A DNA stretch of 64,000 nt from the NCBI RefSeq assembly GCF_020687505.1, contig NZ_JAJEQT010000001.1; one strand, 5' to 3'. Each line of letters starts with the position of its first letter. The stretch's first letter is position 1. This DNA comes from Coprococcus_C hominis. GTDB lineage: Bacteria > Bacillota > Clostridia > Lachnospirales > Lachnospiraceae. The translations under genes and the position numbers were made by a program. Shown here one piece after another: positions 16,184 to 25,140 of the stretch. A model generated the notes under the pieces. It had not been told where the DNA came from, did no database searches, and worked only from the letters and a program-made list of their open reading frames with translations.

Positions 16184-18022
16184 TTAATTCGACTGCATTG
16201 CACGCTTTGCACGCATACGAAGTGTTGGATCCAGAATCTTCTTACGGATACGGATGGACTTCGGTGTGATCTCCAGAAGCTCGTCAGTATCAATGAAATC
16301 CAGTGCCTGCTCCAGAGAAAGGATCTTTGGAGGTGTCAGCTTCAGCGCATCATCGGAACCGGATGCACGTGTATTCGTAAGCTGCTTCTTCTTGCAGACA
16401 TTTACTTCGATATCCTCTGCCTTACCGCACTGTCCAACGACCATACCGCCGTAGACCTGCTCGCCCGGTCCGATAAAGAGTGTTCCACGCTCCTGTGCAT
16501 TGAACAGACCATATGTGATACTCTCTCCTGACTCAAACGCGATCAGAGAACCCTGACTTCTGTAATTCATATCGCCCTTGTATGGCTGATAACCATCAAA
16601 CATCGTATTGATGATACCATTTCCCTTGGTAGCGGTCATGAAATCACCACGGAAACCAATCAGTCCACGGGATGGAATTGAGAACTCCAGTCTCGTTGTA
16701 CCATTTCCAGTTGGTGCCATACCCTGCAGCTCACCCTTACGCTGATTCAGCATATTGATAACGGTACCGGAGAATTCATCTGGCACATCAATGACTGCAA
16801 TCTCGAACGGCTCTAACTTTTTGCCCTTCTCATCTTCCTTATAGATAACCTCTGCCTTACTTACTGCGAACTCATAGCCCTCACGACGCATGTTCTCGAT
16901 CAATACAGACAGATGCAGCTCACCACGTCCAGATACCTTAAAGCTCTCAGTCGTGTCTGTCTCTTCCACACGCAGAGAAACATCAGTATTTAACTCACGG
17001 AACAGACGGTCACGCAGATGACGGGAAGTAACGAACTTTCCTTCCTTACCTGCGAGCGGTGAATCATTTACCATGAAATGCATGGCGATCGTAGGCTCAG
17101 AAATCTTCTGGAACGGAATTGGTTCCGGATCATCCGGTGAACAGATTGTATCACCGATGTGGATATCTGAAATACCGGAAATCGCTACGATCGAGCCGAT
17201 ACCTGCCTCGTTCACTTCCACCTTGTTCAGGCCTTCAAACTCATATAACTTACCAATCTTTACCTTGCGGTACTTGTCAGGCTCATGATGGTTTACGATG
17301 ATTGCATCCTGATTCAGCTTGATCGTACCATTATCCACCTTACCTACACCGATACGGCCAACATACTCATTATAATCAATCGTACTGATCAGAATCTGTG
17401 TACCTGCATCTGGATCACCGGTTGGTGCCGGAATATATTTCAGGATCGTCTCGAACAATGGCTGCATATCTGTACCCGGCTCATCTGGTGAAAGGGATGC
17501 AATACCTGCCTTTGCGGATGCGTAAACAAATGGGCAGTCAAGCTGCTTCTCATTTGCATCAAGCTCTAATAAAAGCTCCAATACTTCCTCTTCTACTTCT
17601 GCCGGTCTTGCCTCCGGACGATCGATTTTATTGATACACACGATTACGTTCAGATCCAGTTCCAGTGCTTTTTTGAGCACGAACTTCGTCTGTGGCATCG
17701 CACCTTCAAATGCATCTACCACGAGGATAACGCCATTTACCATCTTTAAGACACGCTCTACCTCGCCACCGAAATCAGCATGACCCGGCGTATCAATGAT
17801 GTTGATCTTTGTATTCTTATAAGTAACTGCGGTGTTCTTAGAAAGGATTGTGATACCTCTCTCTCGCTCGATGTCATTCGAATCCATGACACGCTCTGCG
17901 ACTTCCTGATTGTCACGGAATACACCACTCTGCTTCAACAGTTCGTCCACGAGGGTTGTCTTACCATGATCGACATGGGCGATAATTGCTACGTTTCTTA
18001 CATCTTCTCTTGTAATCTGCAT
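16184..18022 (-). CDS. typA: Ribosome-associated GTPase TypA/BipA
   Basis: A 612-residue translational GTPase of normal family length. G1 AHVDHGKTT (residues ~11-19), G2 region ERGITI, G3 DTPGHADFGG, G4 NKID, and EF-G-like domains III and V (GELHLSVLIENMRREGYEF, SRGLIGFRGDF) are present, with the BipA C-terminal domain ending RMRAKRAMQSN. BipA helps 50S assembly and translation under stress. ATG at 18022 is chosen because of GAGGAAAGAGAT upstream and because homologues begin just before the G domain; an open 37-codon extension lies upstream of the promoter leader. Confidence 0.97.
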   Translation of the reverse strand: MQITREDVRNVAIIAHVDHGKTTLVDELLKQSGVFRDNQEVAERVMDSNDIERERGITILSKNTAVTYKNTKINIIDTPGHADFGGEVERVLKMVNGVILVVDAFEGAMPQTKFVLKKALELDLNVIVCINKIDRPEARPAEVEEEVLELLLELDANEKQLDCPFVYASAKAGIASLSPDEPGTDMQPLFETILKYIPAPTGDPDAGTQILISTIDYNEYVGRIGVGKVDNGTIKLNQDAIIVNHHEPDKYRKVKIGKLYEFEGLNKVEVNEAGIGSIVAISGISDIHIGDTICSPDDPEPIPFQKISEPTIAMHFMVNDSPLAGKEGKFVTSRHLRDRLFRELNTDVSLRVEETDTTESFKVSGRGELHLSVLIENMRREGYEFAVSKAEVIYKEDEKGKKLEPFEIAVIDVPDEFSGTVINMLNQRKGELQGMAPTGNGTTRLEFSIPSRGLIGFRGDFMTATKGNGIINTMFDGYQPYKGDMNYRSQGSLIAFESGESITYGLFNAQERGTLFIGPGEQVYGGMVVGQCGKAEDIEVNVCKKKQLTNTRASGSDDALKLTPPKILSLEQALDFIDTDELLEITPKSIRIRKKILDPTLRMRAKRAMQSN

Positions 18023-18071
18023 ATCTCTTTCCTCATCTCTATATACATACTCAACTACAACAAACTTAGGT

Positions 18072-18100
18072 ATTTTAGCACATTCTTCCCTTACTTTCAA
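18072..18100 (-). promoter_or_regulatory. typA promoter
   Basis: Minus strand: -35 TTGAAA at 18100-18095, 17-base spacer, -10 TAAAAT at 18077-18072; leader about 43 bases. Confidence 0.65.
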
Positions 18101-18110
18101 TATTTTAGAC

Positions 18111-18143
18111 AAAAAAAGCTCCGGGGATTTCACTCCCCGAAGC
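18111..18143 (-). terminator. Terminator of the 1604-residue ChW protein gene
   Basis: Minus strand: GCTTCGGGG, eight-base loop, CCCCGGAGC, then seven T. It starts 14 bases after the stop codon at 18158. Confidence 0.92.
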
Positions 18144-18157
18144 CCTGTTTTTACTGC

Positions 18158-19240
18158 TTATTTTTTGATATATGCCTGTGTTTTCACACTGGTGATACCC
18201 TGATAGCTTCTCGCTGGTGCATTACCACCCTTTGGTACAAGCACGATCTGGATTCCTTCCAGTCTCTTCGCAAGTCCTGCGGTTCCTGCTGCTTCGCCGT
18301 TCTTTGCCCAGCCAAGCCAGCCAAAGCTCTGTGCATGTACACGGTAATATACATCGTAATGCTCTGCCATCTCGCCAGTCAGTGCAATACGGATTGCTTC
18401 GAGACGCTTCGCCTCTCCACTTGTACCAGACATATCTCCATCGCGCCTCCAAGTATTTGGATTGTTTTCATTTCCCTGCCAGCCGTAAGTCTGTACATGG
18501 GTTGTGTAAACAATGCTTCCACTGTATGGCTTATTTGTAAGCTTGATATTGATACCTTCGAGTCTCTTTGCCTGTCCGGAAGTACCACTTATCTGTCCGT
18601 TATACTTCCATCCCTGCCAGCCAAAGGTCTGTACGTGTGTGCGGTATGCAACATTGACATTTGCCTCTCCAGCCACACTTGGATTTGTATTTGAAGTTGC
18701 CTGATTGCCAACCACTGGAGAAGAACCAGCCTTTGCAATATAACTCTTTGCCTGATGTACGCCAGATGCTGCGTTAACACCTGCGTAGTTGACACCCGGT
18801 GCAGCTGCGCCCTTCTTCACTACCACGATCTGGATTCCTTCGAGTCTCTTTGCATAGCCTGCGGTTCCAGATGGTGCACCGTTCTTCGCCCAGCCAAGCC
18901 AGCCATAAGACTGTGCATGCACTCTGTAATAAACATCGTACTTATCCTTATCTGCGCCTGTAAGCTGGATCTTGATTGCCTCTAATCGCTTTGCTTCACC
19001 CTCAGTTCCGTTCATCTCACCATTTGCGGACCAAGGCAGCCAGCCGTAGCTCTGGCAATGGGTTGTGTACTGGATTCCAAGGTTGTCATTTCCGTAAACA
19101 CGGATCTTGATGCCTTCCAGTCTCTTTGCCTTGCCACTTGTACCAGCCATCTTACCATTTACAAACCACTTGTTTGCATTGTTCTCATCACCCTGCCATC
19201 CAAAAGTCTGTACATGGGTTGTGTAACGGATTGTCACATC
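18158..19240 (-). repeat. 1.08-kb ChW block, copy 1 (direct repeat with 24059-25140)
   Basis: The last ~1082 bases of this gene align without length change to the last ~1081 bases of the next ChW gene. The encoded ~360 residues are about 90% identical by eye. Both copies are on the minus strand and lie 5901 bp apart, end to end. Confidence 0.9.
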
Positions 19241-22200
19241 CGGTATTACAACTGGTTCTGGCGTCGGTGTTGGTGCTGGAAGCTTTGCGATTGCTTCCTT
19301 TGCAAGAACGGTCTTGCAGACGGTACATTCCTTATGTCTGCTTCCCTCTGCATCGACGGTTGCTGCCTTATCTACGATCCAGTCGCTGGATGTGTGATCT
19401 TTCTTAGCGATTACTTCACCTGTTGCAAGCTTTGCGTCACAGTCTACACAGTAAGTATCACCGGTATAGCCTGCTTCTGTACAGCTTGCTTTCTTTGCGT
19501 TTCTGACTTCTGTTTTCTCATGCTTACAAACCTTCTTGTCGCATATTACATAATCAGAGCAATGGCTAAGTACCAATGTAACCATGCCATTTTCTACTAC
19601 AACACTGTCGATCGGTTCTAATATATTTGTCTCTTTGTTGATATGGTAGTAATAAACCGTAGTTCCATCTGCATATTGGTCACCAACTGCGATTGTTACC
19701 TTCGTATTCTTTGGAAGTTTACCATCATGTGCAAATGCCACTACACACTTCGTTGCATCTGGATCAGTCAATTCATCGACTACCTTCTGATCCTCATAGC
19801 CTTCTGCATCCTCAAACACTTCCAGCTTCGTATTCACGCCACTTGTGACATCCGTTTCCTTCAGGGAGTCTGCATCAAAGCTCCATGTATATTCTATCGT
19901 TCCGTCCGATGCTTTCTTGCTGACCTCCAGAGAAACTTCTGCATCCTTCAAGCTGTTCAATACATCTGAAGATACGGTTGCCTGCGCACCATCTGTATAA
20001 GAAGTCTGAATGCTTGTTATCTTTGTCTCACCTTCGTTATCCGAATTGTACTGATTTGCTATTTTTATACTTTCCTCGATTGCTTCTGAAGAAATACCCT
20101 TATCCTCTGTAGATGAAGTCTTTATTGTTGCTTCGTTTGAGTTCTTATCCTCTTCGATTGTAACAGTCGTTGTCCCTGTTGACGGAATTGTTGTTTCTAT
20201 TTTATTTCCATTTTCTCTTTTCTCCAAAGGCGTTATTTCAACTGTTCCTGTTACATCGTCATTCTCTCCGGTGATCCAAATATAATAGACCTTCGTGTCC
20301 TTTGACAAATTGTTAAATACAACCTCTTTATTTCCTCTTGCAAAAGGAAGTTCTAATAAATCGTCAAATACCGATAAATCCGAATCATCATATTTAATAT
20401 CAACTTTGCTTTTTGAATCTACTGAAAGCTTATACAATTTTCCCCTTGAACGTACTTCATTTATATATCCATTCTCGTCATAATCATCTGGCATCATTAC
20501 CCAGTCAACCCCATCTTTCGATGTTGTAAAGCTCCCCGGCTTGAGTTCTGTTGCCTGACTTTGTTTCAGAGTAATATCGCCAGCCAAGCTATATGCATCC
20601 ACGGTAATAACATTTACCGCTGGCGTATAACTCGGATTTTGCTGTACACATATATACAATTCACATGGTGTCATTTCTTCATTTTTATATTTATATGTAT
20701 AACTTCCTCCATATGTTTCAATATATCTAATTGCTGGTTCTTCTGGATTTGAATACACATACATTTCTCCGCTTAATGGAACTGTAATTTCAACCTCTGT
20801 ATAGGCATCCAAATTATACTTATACCATACTCCAGATAACTGATTGTAAATGTTATACCCGTCTCCTGCAGTTACAACCGTATATATATCATGCTCACTA
20901 ATACACTCATTTTCTCCATTATAAATTTCACAAATTTCATCTGTCTTTTGAGACAGGCGATTATCCTCGTCCTTATTTAAAGTAAGTACGATTGATGAAT
21001 CCAGATGACTTGCATCTCCTGAAATCACAAGATATCCTTTGTTCAACAATTTGATTGGAACATTTTTTTCCTCACTCAAATTCAGTTTTGTACTATAACC
21101 TGATTCATAATCTAGCAAATCCCCTGTATGTACATGCAAATCATCTGTTTCAAAAAGATATAATTTTGCATTTACATCTGGATTATCTGATTTCACATTT
21201 AATGTATAAATTCCTGGATCAACCGCGTACACCTTAGCATTCTCTATTACATATGTACTTTCCCCATAATTGTAAGCCAGCATGCTTATATATGTGTCAT
21301 CAGAATCATCGTATTGATATGTTTCAGATGTTCCAACTTGTAACAAAGTGGCATTTGTTTTTTCTTCAGCCAATTTTGAAGTGATCGTCTTAATCTGCAT
21401 ATTGGCATTCTCATCATATGAATGAGTTACTTTCCATACATAATAAGACTTCGCTTCATTTGATGTGTTCTCCATTTTTCCATTATTGGTTACATAATTA
21501 AACTCACTGTCATACACAATTGCATAACCAACTGTTCCATCAACTACATATATCGCTCCTGCAGGAACCGTAATTTTATATAAAACTCCAAGCGATGCCT
21601 GATAATTTGCCTTTCCATCCAGCATTGCTGAACAATACTTATAAAACTTTGAACCATTTTCATGCTCAACCTGACCATTTTTTACATTTTCTTCTGTAAT
21701 CTCAACGGCATTTTCTTTTATTGTTGACACATCCGAAAGTTCGGTAACGGAAATATTAGCTTCATTGTCGTTCGTACTATAAAAATAATATGTTCCCTCT
21801 GTAGCTTCCCAATAATCCCCAGAATTTCCATATTCAAGATTTAATCTTTCATATACATTCCAATTTGAATCATATTTCATCATAGTAATATTACCTTTTG
21901 GAATAATTACTTCATATACACACCCTTCCGGAACACACAATCTTGCCCAATGTGCCTCCTTTTTTTCTGTTGTTATAGTCGACGCATCCTTTGTTGTATC
22001 TCGATATTGCAAATAATCATATTTCAATCGCTGTTTTTTTTCTTTACTAAGAGTAAAATTTTCACCTACCTTAATATCTGTAACTGTAGCTTTGTCAATA
22101 TCAATTGGCGTAGTTTGTTTTATTATTTCTCCAAATACAACTCTAAATTCCTGCATACATCCATAATATCCTGAATAGATATAATAAGTTGCTTCCTGAT

Positions 22201-22972
22201 CAGTTAAATTTTCCAAATAATTGTCTTGTATGCCTGCATATTCCAATTGATTATCATTTTTCTTTAATACATTAATGCTCAGTGCATCATCATCAAAACC
22301 AAATGCCTGTATTTTTACTTTAGTATCTGGACTTAATGTAATCTTGTACATTTTTCCGTTAATCTCTGTTCCCTTAAAGCTTCCAAGCATATAATCGGTT
22401 ACTTTTATGTTTTCTTCTAATGCACCAGTAACTTCTGTAATGTCACTTTCTTCATATTGCGTGTTTTTTTGCAATTCTACTGTAATATCATTTTCTTCCG
22501 TCTGATCTTCAGAATAAAGATCATTCCTAATATTTATCCAATATTCATATCCACCTTGCAGATAGCAATACCCTTCATCACTGCCAAGTCCTATTACCAT
22601 GATGGAACCATGTGGAATCATGCAACCATTTTCATAACTATACATGTCTACCTCATAAACAAGATTTGAAGTATCCCCATCATACTTAAATTTCAAAGTA
22701 TAACTTTCATCATCTAATTTGTCTATATGCAACACCTTTCCTGTCCATGTAGAAGTTTCAGAATTTGAAATAGGGTATGAAACCGTTTCCTTTTCCCACC
22801 TCACCTTGTTCGTTCCAATTTGTAAATCATCTACATCCATATAGGATGTCGTTGTCCCGGTTCCGGTCTCTTCCGCCCGTACAACCAGGTACTGGTTTGA
22901 AATCAACGGCAGCGCCATACAGAGTGTCAGTATGACCGCCATCAACTTCTTGCAAACTTTCCATTTTTGCAT
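18158..22972 (-). CDS. Very large secreted ChW-repeat surface protein
   Basis: A 1604-residue protein with a Sec signal peptide (KKLMAVILTLCMALPLIS, cleavage near VRA-EE, residue ~33). Residues ~35-1140 are beta-rich repeats, several of PPC-like type (SGYYGCMQEFRVVFGE, DTKVYYIWITGENDDVTGTV). Residues ~1147-1230 are two Cys/His units (ASCTEAGYTGDTYCVDC, GSRHKECTVCKTV) common in clostridial surface proteins. The last ~360 residues hold six ChW repeats (HVQTFGWQGW..NGQISGTSGQAKRLEGI type) in two triads. ChW repeats are presumed cell-wall or carbohydrate binding; no LPxTG or catalytic domain was seen. The N-terminal two thirds is visibly more AT-rich than the ChW block. GAGGAGAG precedes ATG 22972. 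Confidence 0.85.
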   Translation of the reverse strand: MQKWKVCKKLMAVILTLCMALPLISNQYLVVRAEETGTGTTTSYMDVDDLQIGTNKVRWEKETVSYPISNSETSTWTGKVLHIDKLDDESYTLKFKYDGDTSNLVYEVDMYSYENGCMIPHGSIMVIGLGSDEGYCYLQGGYEYWINIRNDLYSEDQTEENDITVELQKNTQYEESDITEVTGALEENIKVTDYMLGSFKGTEINGKMYKITLSPDTKVKIQAFGFDDDALSINVLKKNDNQLEYAGIQDNYLENLTDQEATYYIYSGYYGCMQEFRVVFGEIIKQTTPIDIDKATVTDIKVGENFTLSKEKKQRLKYDYLQYRDTTKDASTITTEKKEAHWARLCVPEGCVYEVIIPKGNITMMKYDSNWNVYERLNLEYGNSGDYWEATEGTYYFYSTNDNEANISVTELSDVSTIKENAVEITEENVKNGQVEHENGSKFYKYCSAMLDGKANYQASLGVLYKITVPAGAIYVVDGTVGYAIVYDSEFNYVTNNGKMENTSNEAKSYYVWKVTHSYDENANMQIKTITSKLAEEKTNATLLQVGTSETYQYDDSDDTYISMLAYNYGESTYVIENAKVYAVDPGIYTLNVKSDNPDVNAKLYLFETDDLHVHTGDLLDYESGYSTKLNLSEEKNVPIKLLNKGYLVISGDASHLDSSIVLTLNKDEDNRLSQKTDEICEIYNGENECISEHDIYTVVTAGDGYNIYNQLSGVWYKYNLDAYTEVEITVPLSGEMYVYSNPEEPAIRYIETYGGSYTYKYKNEEMTPCELYICVQQNPSYTPAVNVITVDAYSLAGDITLKQSQATELKPGSFTTSKDGVDWVMMPDDYDENGYINEVRSRGKLYKLSVDSKSKVDIKYDDSDLSVFDDLLELPFARGNKEVVFNNLSKDTKVYYIWITGENDDVTGTVEITPLEKRENGNKIETTIPSTGTTTVTIEEDKNSNEATIKTSSTEDKGISSEAIEESIKIANQYNSDNEGETKITSIQTSYTDGAQATVSSDVLNSLKDAEVSLEVSKKASDGTIEYTWSFDADSLKETDVTSGVNTKLEVFEDAEGYEDQKVVDELTDPDATKCVVAFAHDGKLPKNTKVTIAVGDQYADGTTVYYYHINKETNILEPIDSVVVENGMVTLVLSHCSDYVICDKKVCKHEKTEVRNAKKASCTEAGYTGDTYCVDCDAKLATGEVIAKKDHTSSDWIVDKAATVDAEGSRHKECTVCKTVLAKEAIAKLPAPTPTPEPVVIPDVTIRYTTHVQTFGWQGDENNANKWFVNGKMAGTSGKAKRLEGIKIRVYGNDNLGIQYTTHCQSYGWLPWSANGEMNGTEGEAKRLEAIKIQLTGADKDKYDVYYRVHAQSYGWLGWAKNGAPSGTAGYAKRLEGIQIVVVKKGAAAPGVNYAGVNAASGVHQAKSYIAKAGSSPVVGNQATSNTNPSVAGEANVNVAYRTHVQTFGWQGWKYNGQISGTSGQAKRLEGINIKLTNKPYSGSIVYTTHVQTYGWQGNENNPNTWRRDGDMSGTSGEAKRLEAIRIALTGEMAEHYDVYYRVHAQSFGWLGWAKNGEAAGTAGLAKRLEGIQIVLVPKGGNAPARSYQGITSVKTQAYIKK

Positions 22973-23045
22973 ACGCTTCTCTCCTCTCAGCTTTTTATTT
23001 TTGTTTCTGGGATTACCCATTGTTCGTATCATAGCATATAAAAAT

Positions 23046-23106
23046 GGCATTTTTTACACTTATGCAAAATTGGCAAGGATTTATGCAAAATTGGTATTTT
23101 TTACAG
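23046..23106. promoter_or_regulatory. Direct-repeat cluster between the ChW gene and sigG
   Basis: TTATGCAAAATTGG occurs at 23060-23073 and 23081-23094, a 21-bp period (two helical turns). It is flanked by GGCATTTTTTACAC at 23046 and GGTATTTTTTACAG at 23093. The spacing suggests a protein-binding site on one DNA face in the region shared by the divergent ChW and sigG genes. Confidence 0.5.
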
Positions 23107-23214
23107 ATTCTTTGCCATATAGCCAGAAACTGGAAACCAAAAATTGTATAGCTTTCCACAGATTTGTAAATCCTTTCTAGTAGTGAACAAAAGGATTACA
23201 GGAGATACGAAATT

Positions 23215-24000
23215 ATGGCTGGAAATAAAGTAGTAATCTGTGGAGTCAACACAAGCAAGCTCCCACTGCTTTCTGAGGATGAAAAGCGGGCACTCTTCGC
23301 CCGCATGAACGCAGGGGATAAAAGTGCCAGAGAAGAATTTATCCGTGGAAACCTCCGACTTGTTCTGAGTGTGATCCAACGGTTCTCCGGCAACAACATC
23401 GAAAGCTCCGATGACCTTTTTCAGGTCGGCTGCATCGGGCTGATCAAAGCACTGGATAATTTCGATCAGACACTGGATGTCAAATTCAGTACCTACGCTG
23501 TACCTATGATAATCGGTGAATGCCGCCGCTACATGCGCGACAACAACACGATCCGTGTCTCGCGCTCGCTCCGGGACATCGCCTACAAAGCAATCTACAC
23601 GCGGGATATCCTGACAAAGAAAAACGACCGCGAACCAACGGTTGACGAGATTGCCAAAGAATTAGAGCTTCCAAAAGAAGATATTGTGACCGCCTTAGAT
23701 GCGATTGCCACACCAATGTCCCTGTTTGAGCCAATATATCAGGAGGGGCAGGATGTCTTATATCTGATGGATCAAGTCAAAGACAAAAAGAACAAAGAAG
23801 AAAACTGGGTGCAGTCGCTTGCTTTACAGGAAGCGATGCAACGGCTCGACGAGCGGGAATTAAATATCATCCGCCTGCGTTTTTTTGAAGGTAAAACACA
23901 GACGGAAGTTGCCGATGAGATTGCGATCTCACAGGCACAGGTCAGCCGATTAGAAAAAAATGCTTTAAAATCCATGCGGCATTATCTGTCGAACGAATAA
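23215..24000 (+). CDS. sigG: Forespore sigma factor SigG
   Basis: A 261-residue sporulation sigma factor. The N-terminus NKVVICGVNTSKLPLLSEDE is the SigG-specific anti-sigma/gate segment; region 2 has SSDDLFQVGCIGLIKALDNF and FSTYAVPMIIGECRRYMRDN; region 3 REPTVDEIAKELEL; region 4 ERELNIIRLRFFEGKTQTEV with SQAQVSRLEK. SigG directs late forespore genes, so the organism belongs to a spore-forming lineage. AGGAG lies about ten bases before the ATG. In Bacillus and many clostridia sigG follows sigE; here it stands alone, flanked by two minus-strand ChW genes, which is unusual. Confidence 0.96.
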   Translation: MAGNKVVICGVNTSKLPLLSEDEKRALFARMNAGDKSAREEFIRGNLRLVLSVIQRFSGNNIESSDDLFQVGCIGLIKALDNFDQTLDVKFSTYAVPMIIGECRRYMRDNNTIRVSRSLRDIAYKAIYTRDILTKKNDREPTVDEIAKELELPKEDIVTALDAIATPMSLFEPIYQEGQDVLYLMDQVKDKKNKEENWVQSLALQEAMQRLDERELNIIRLRFFEGKTQTEVADEIAISQAQVSRLEKNALKSMRHYLSNE

Positions 24001-24006
24001 AAAACA

Positions 24007-24034
24007 GGTTCCATGAAAGATCTTTCATGGAACC
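24007..24034. terminator. Bidirectional terminator between sigG and the BspA-like gene
   Basis: A perfect 28-bp palindrome with arms GGTTCCATGAAAGA/TCTTTCATGGAACC between two convergent genes. On the minus strand it is followed by TGTTTTTT (strong); on the plus strand by CATTTTCTATATTTC (weaker). Confidence 0.85.
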
Positions 24035-24058
24035 CATTTTCTATATTTCTATTATTGA

Positions 24059-25140
24059 TTATTTCTTGATATATGCCTGTGTTCTCACACTGGTAATACC
24101 CTGATATCTCGTTGCTGGAGCCTTGCCGTTCTTCGGTACAAGCACGATCTGGATACCTTCCAGACGTTTTGCAAGTCCTGCAGTTCCTGCTGCTTCACCG
24201 TTCTTTGCCCAGTTCAACCAACCATAGGTCTGTGCATGTACACGATAATAAACATCGTAATGCGCTGCCATCTCGCCAGTCAGATTGATACGGATTGCTT
24301 CCAGACGCTTTGCCTCTCCGGAAGTACCACTCATCTGTCCATCGTGTCTCCATGTGTTCTGATTGTTCTCATTTCCCTGCCAGCCATAGGTCTGTACATG
24401 GGTGGTGTAGACAATACTTCCACTGTATGGCTTGTTCGTGAGCTTGATGTTGATGCCTTCGAGTCTCTTTGCCTGTCCAGAAGTACCACTCATCTGTCCG
24501 TTGTACTTCCATCCCTGCCAGCCGTATGTCTGTACATGTGTCCGGTATGCAATATTTACATTTCTCTCACCTGCCACACTTGGGTTGGTATTAGACGTTG
24601 CCTGATTTCCAACCACCGGTGAAGAACCAGCCTTTGCAATATAACTCTTTGCCTGATGTACGCCAGAAGTTGCATTCACTCCTGCATAATTTAATCCCGG
24701 TGCCGATGTATCCTTCTTTACGACAACAATCTGGATACCCTCCAGTCTCTTTGCATAACCAGCAGTTCCGGATGGTGCACCATTCTTCGCCCAGCCAAGC
24801 CAGCCGTAAGACTGTGCATGCACTCTGTAATAAACGTCGTACTTCTCTTTATCAGCGCCTGTGAGCTGAATCTTGATTGCCTCCAGTCTCTTTGCCTCGC
24901 CTTCGGTTCCGTTCATCTCGCCATTTGCCGACCAAGGTAACCAGCCGTAGCTCTGGCAATGAGTTGTGTACTGGATGCCAAGGTTTACGTTTCCGCTGAC
25001 GGAAATCTTGATACCCTCCAGACGCTTTGCCTGCCCGGAAGTACCAGCCATTCTACCATTCGTAAACCACTTGCTTGTGTTGTTCTCGTCACCCTGCCAG
25101 CCGTAGGTCTGTACGTGGGTTGTATAACGGGTTGTAACAT
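24059..25140 (-). repeat. 1.08-kb ChW block, copy 2
   Basis: Partner of the block at 18158-19240, same orientation and same internal order of six ChW repeats and linker. Roughly 33 residue differences in ~360 were counted by eye. Confidence 0.9.
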
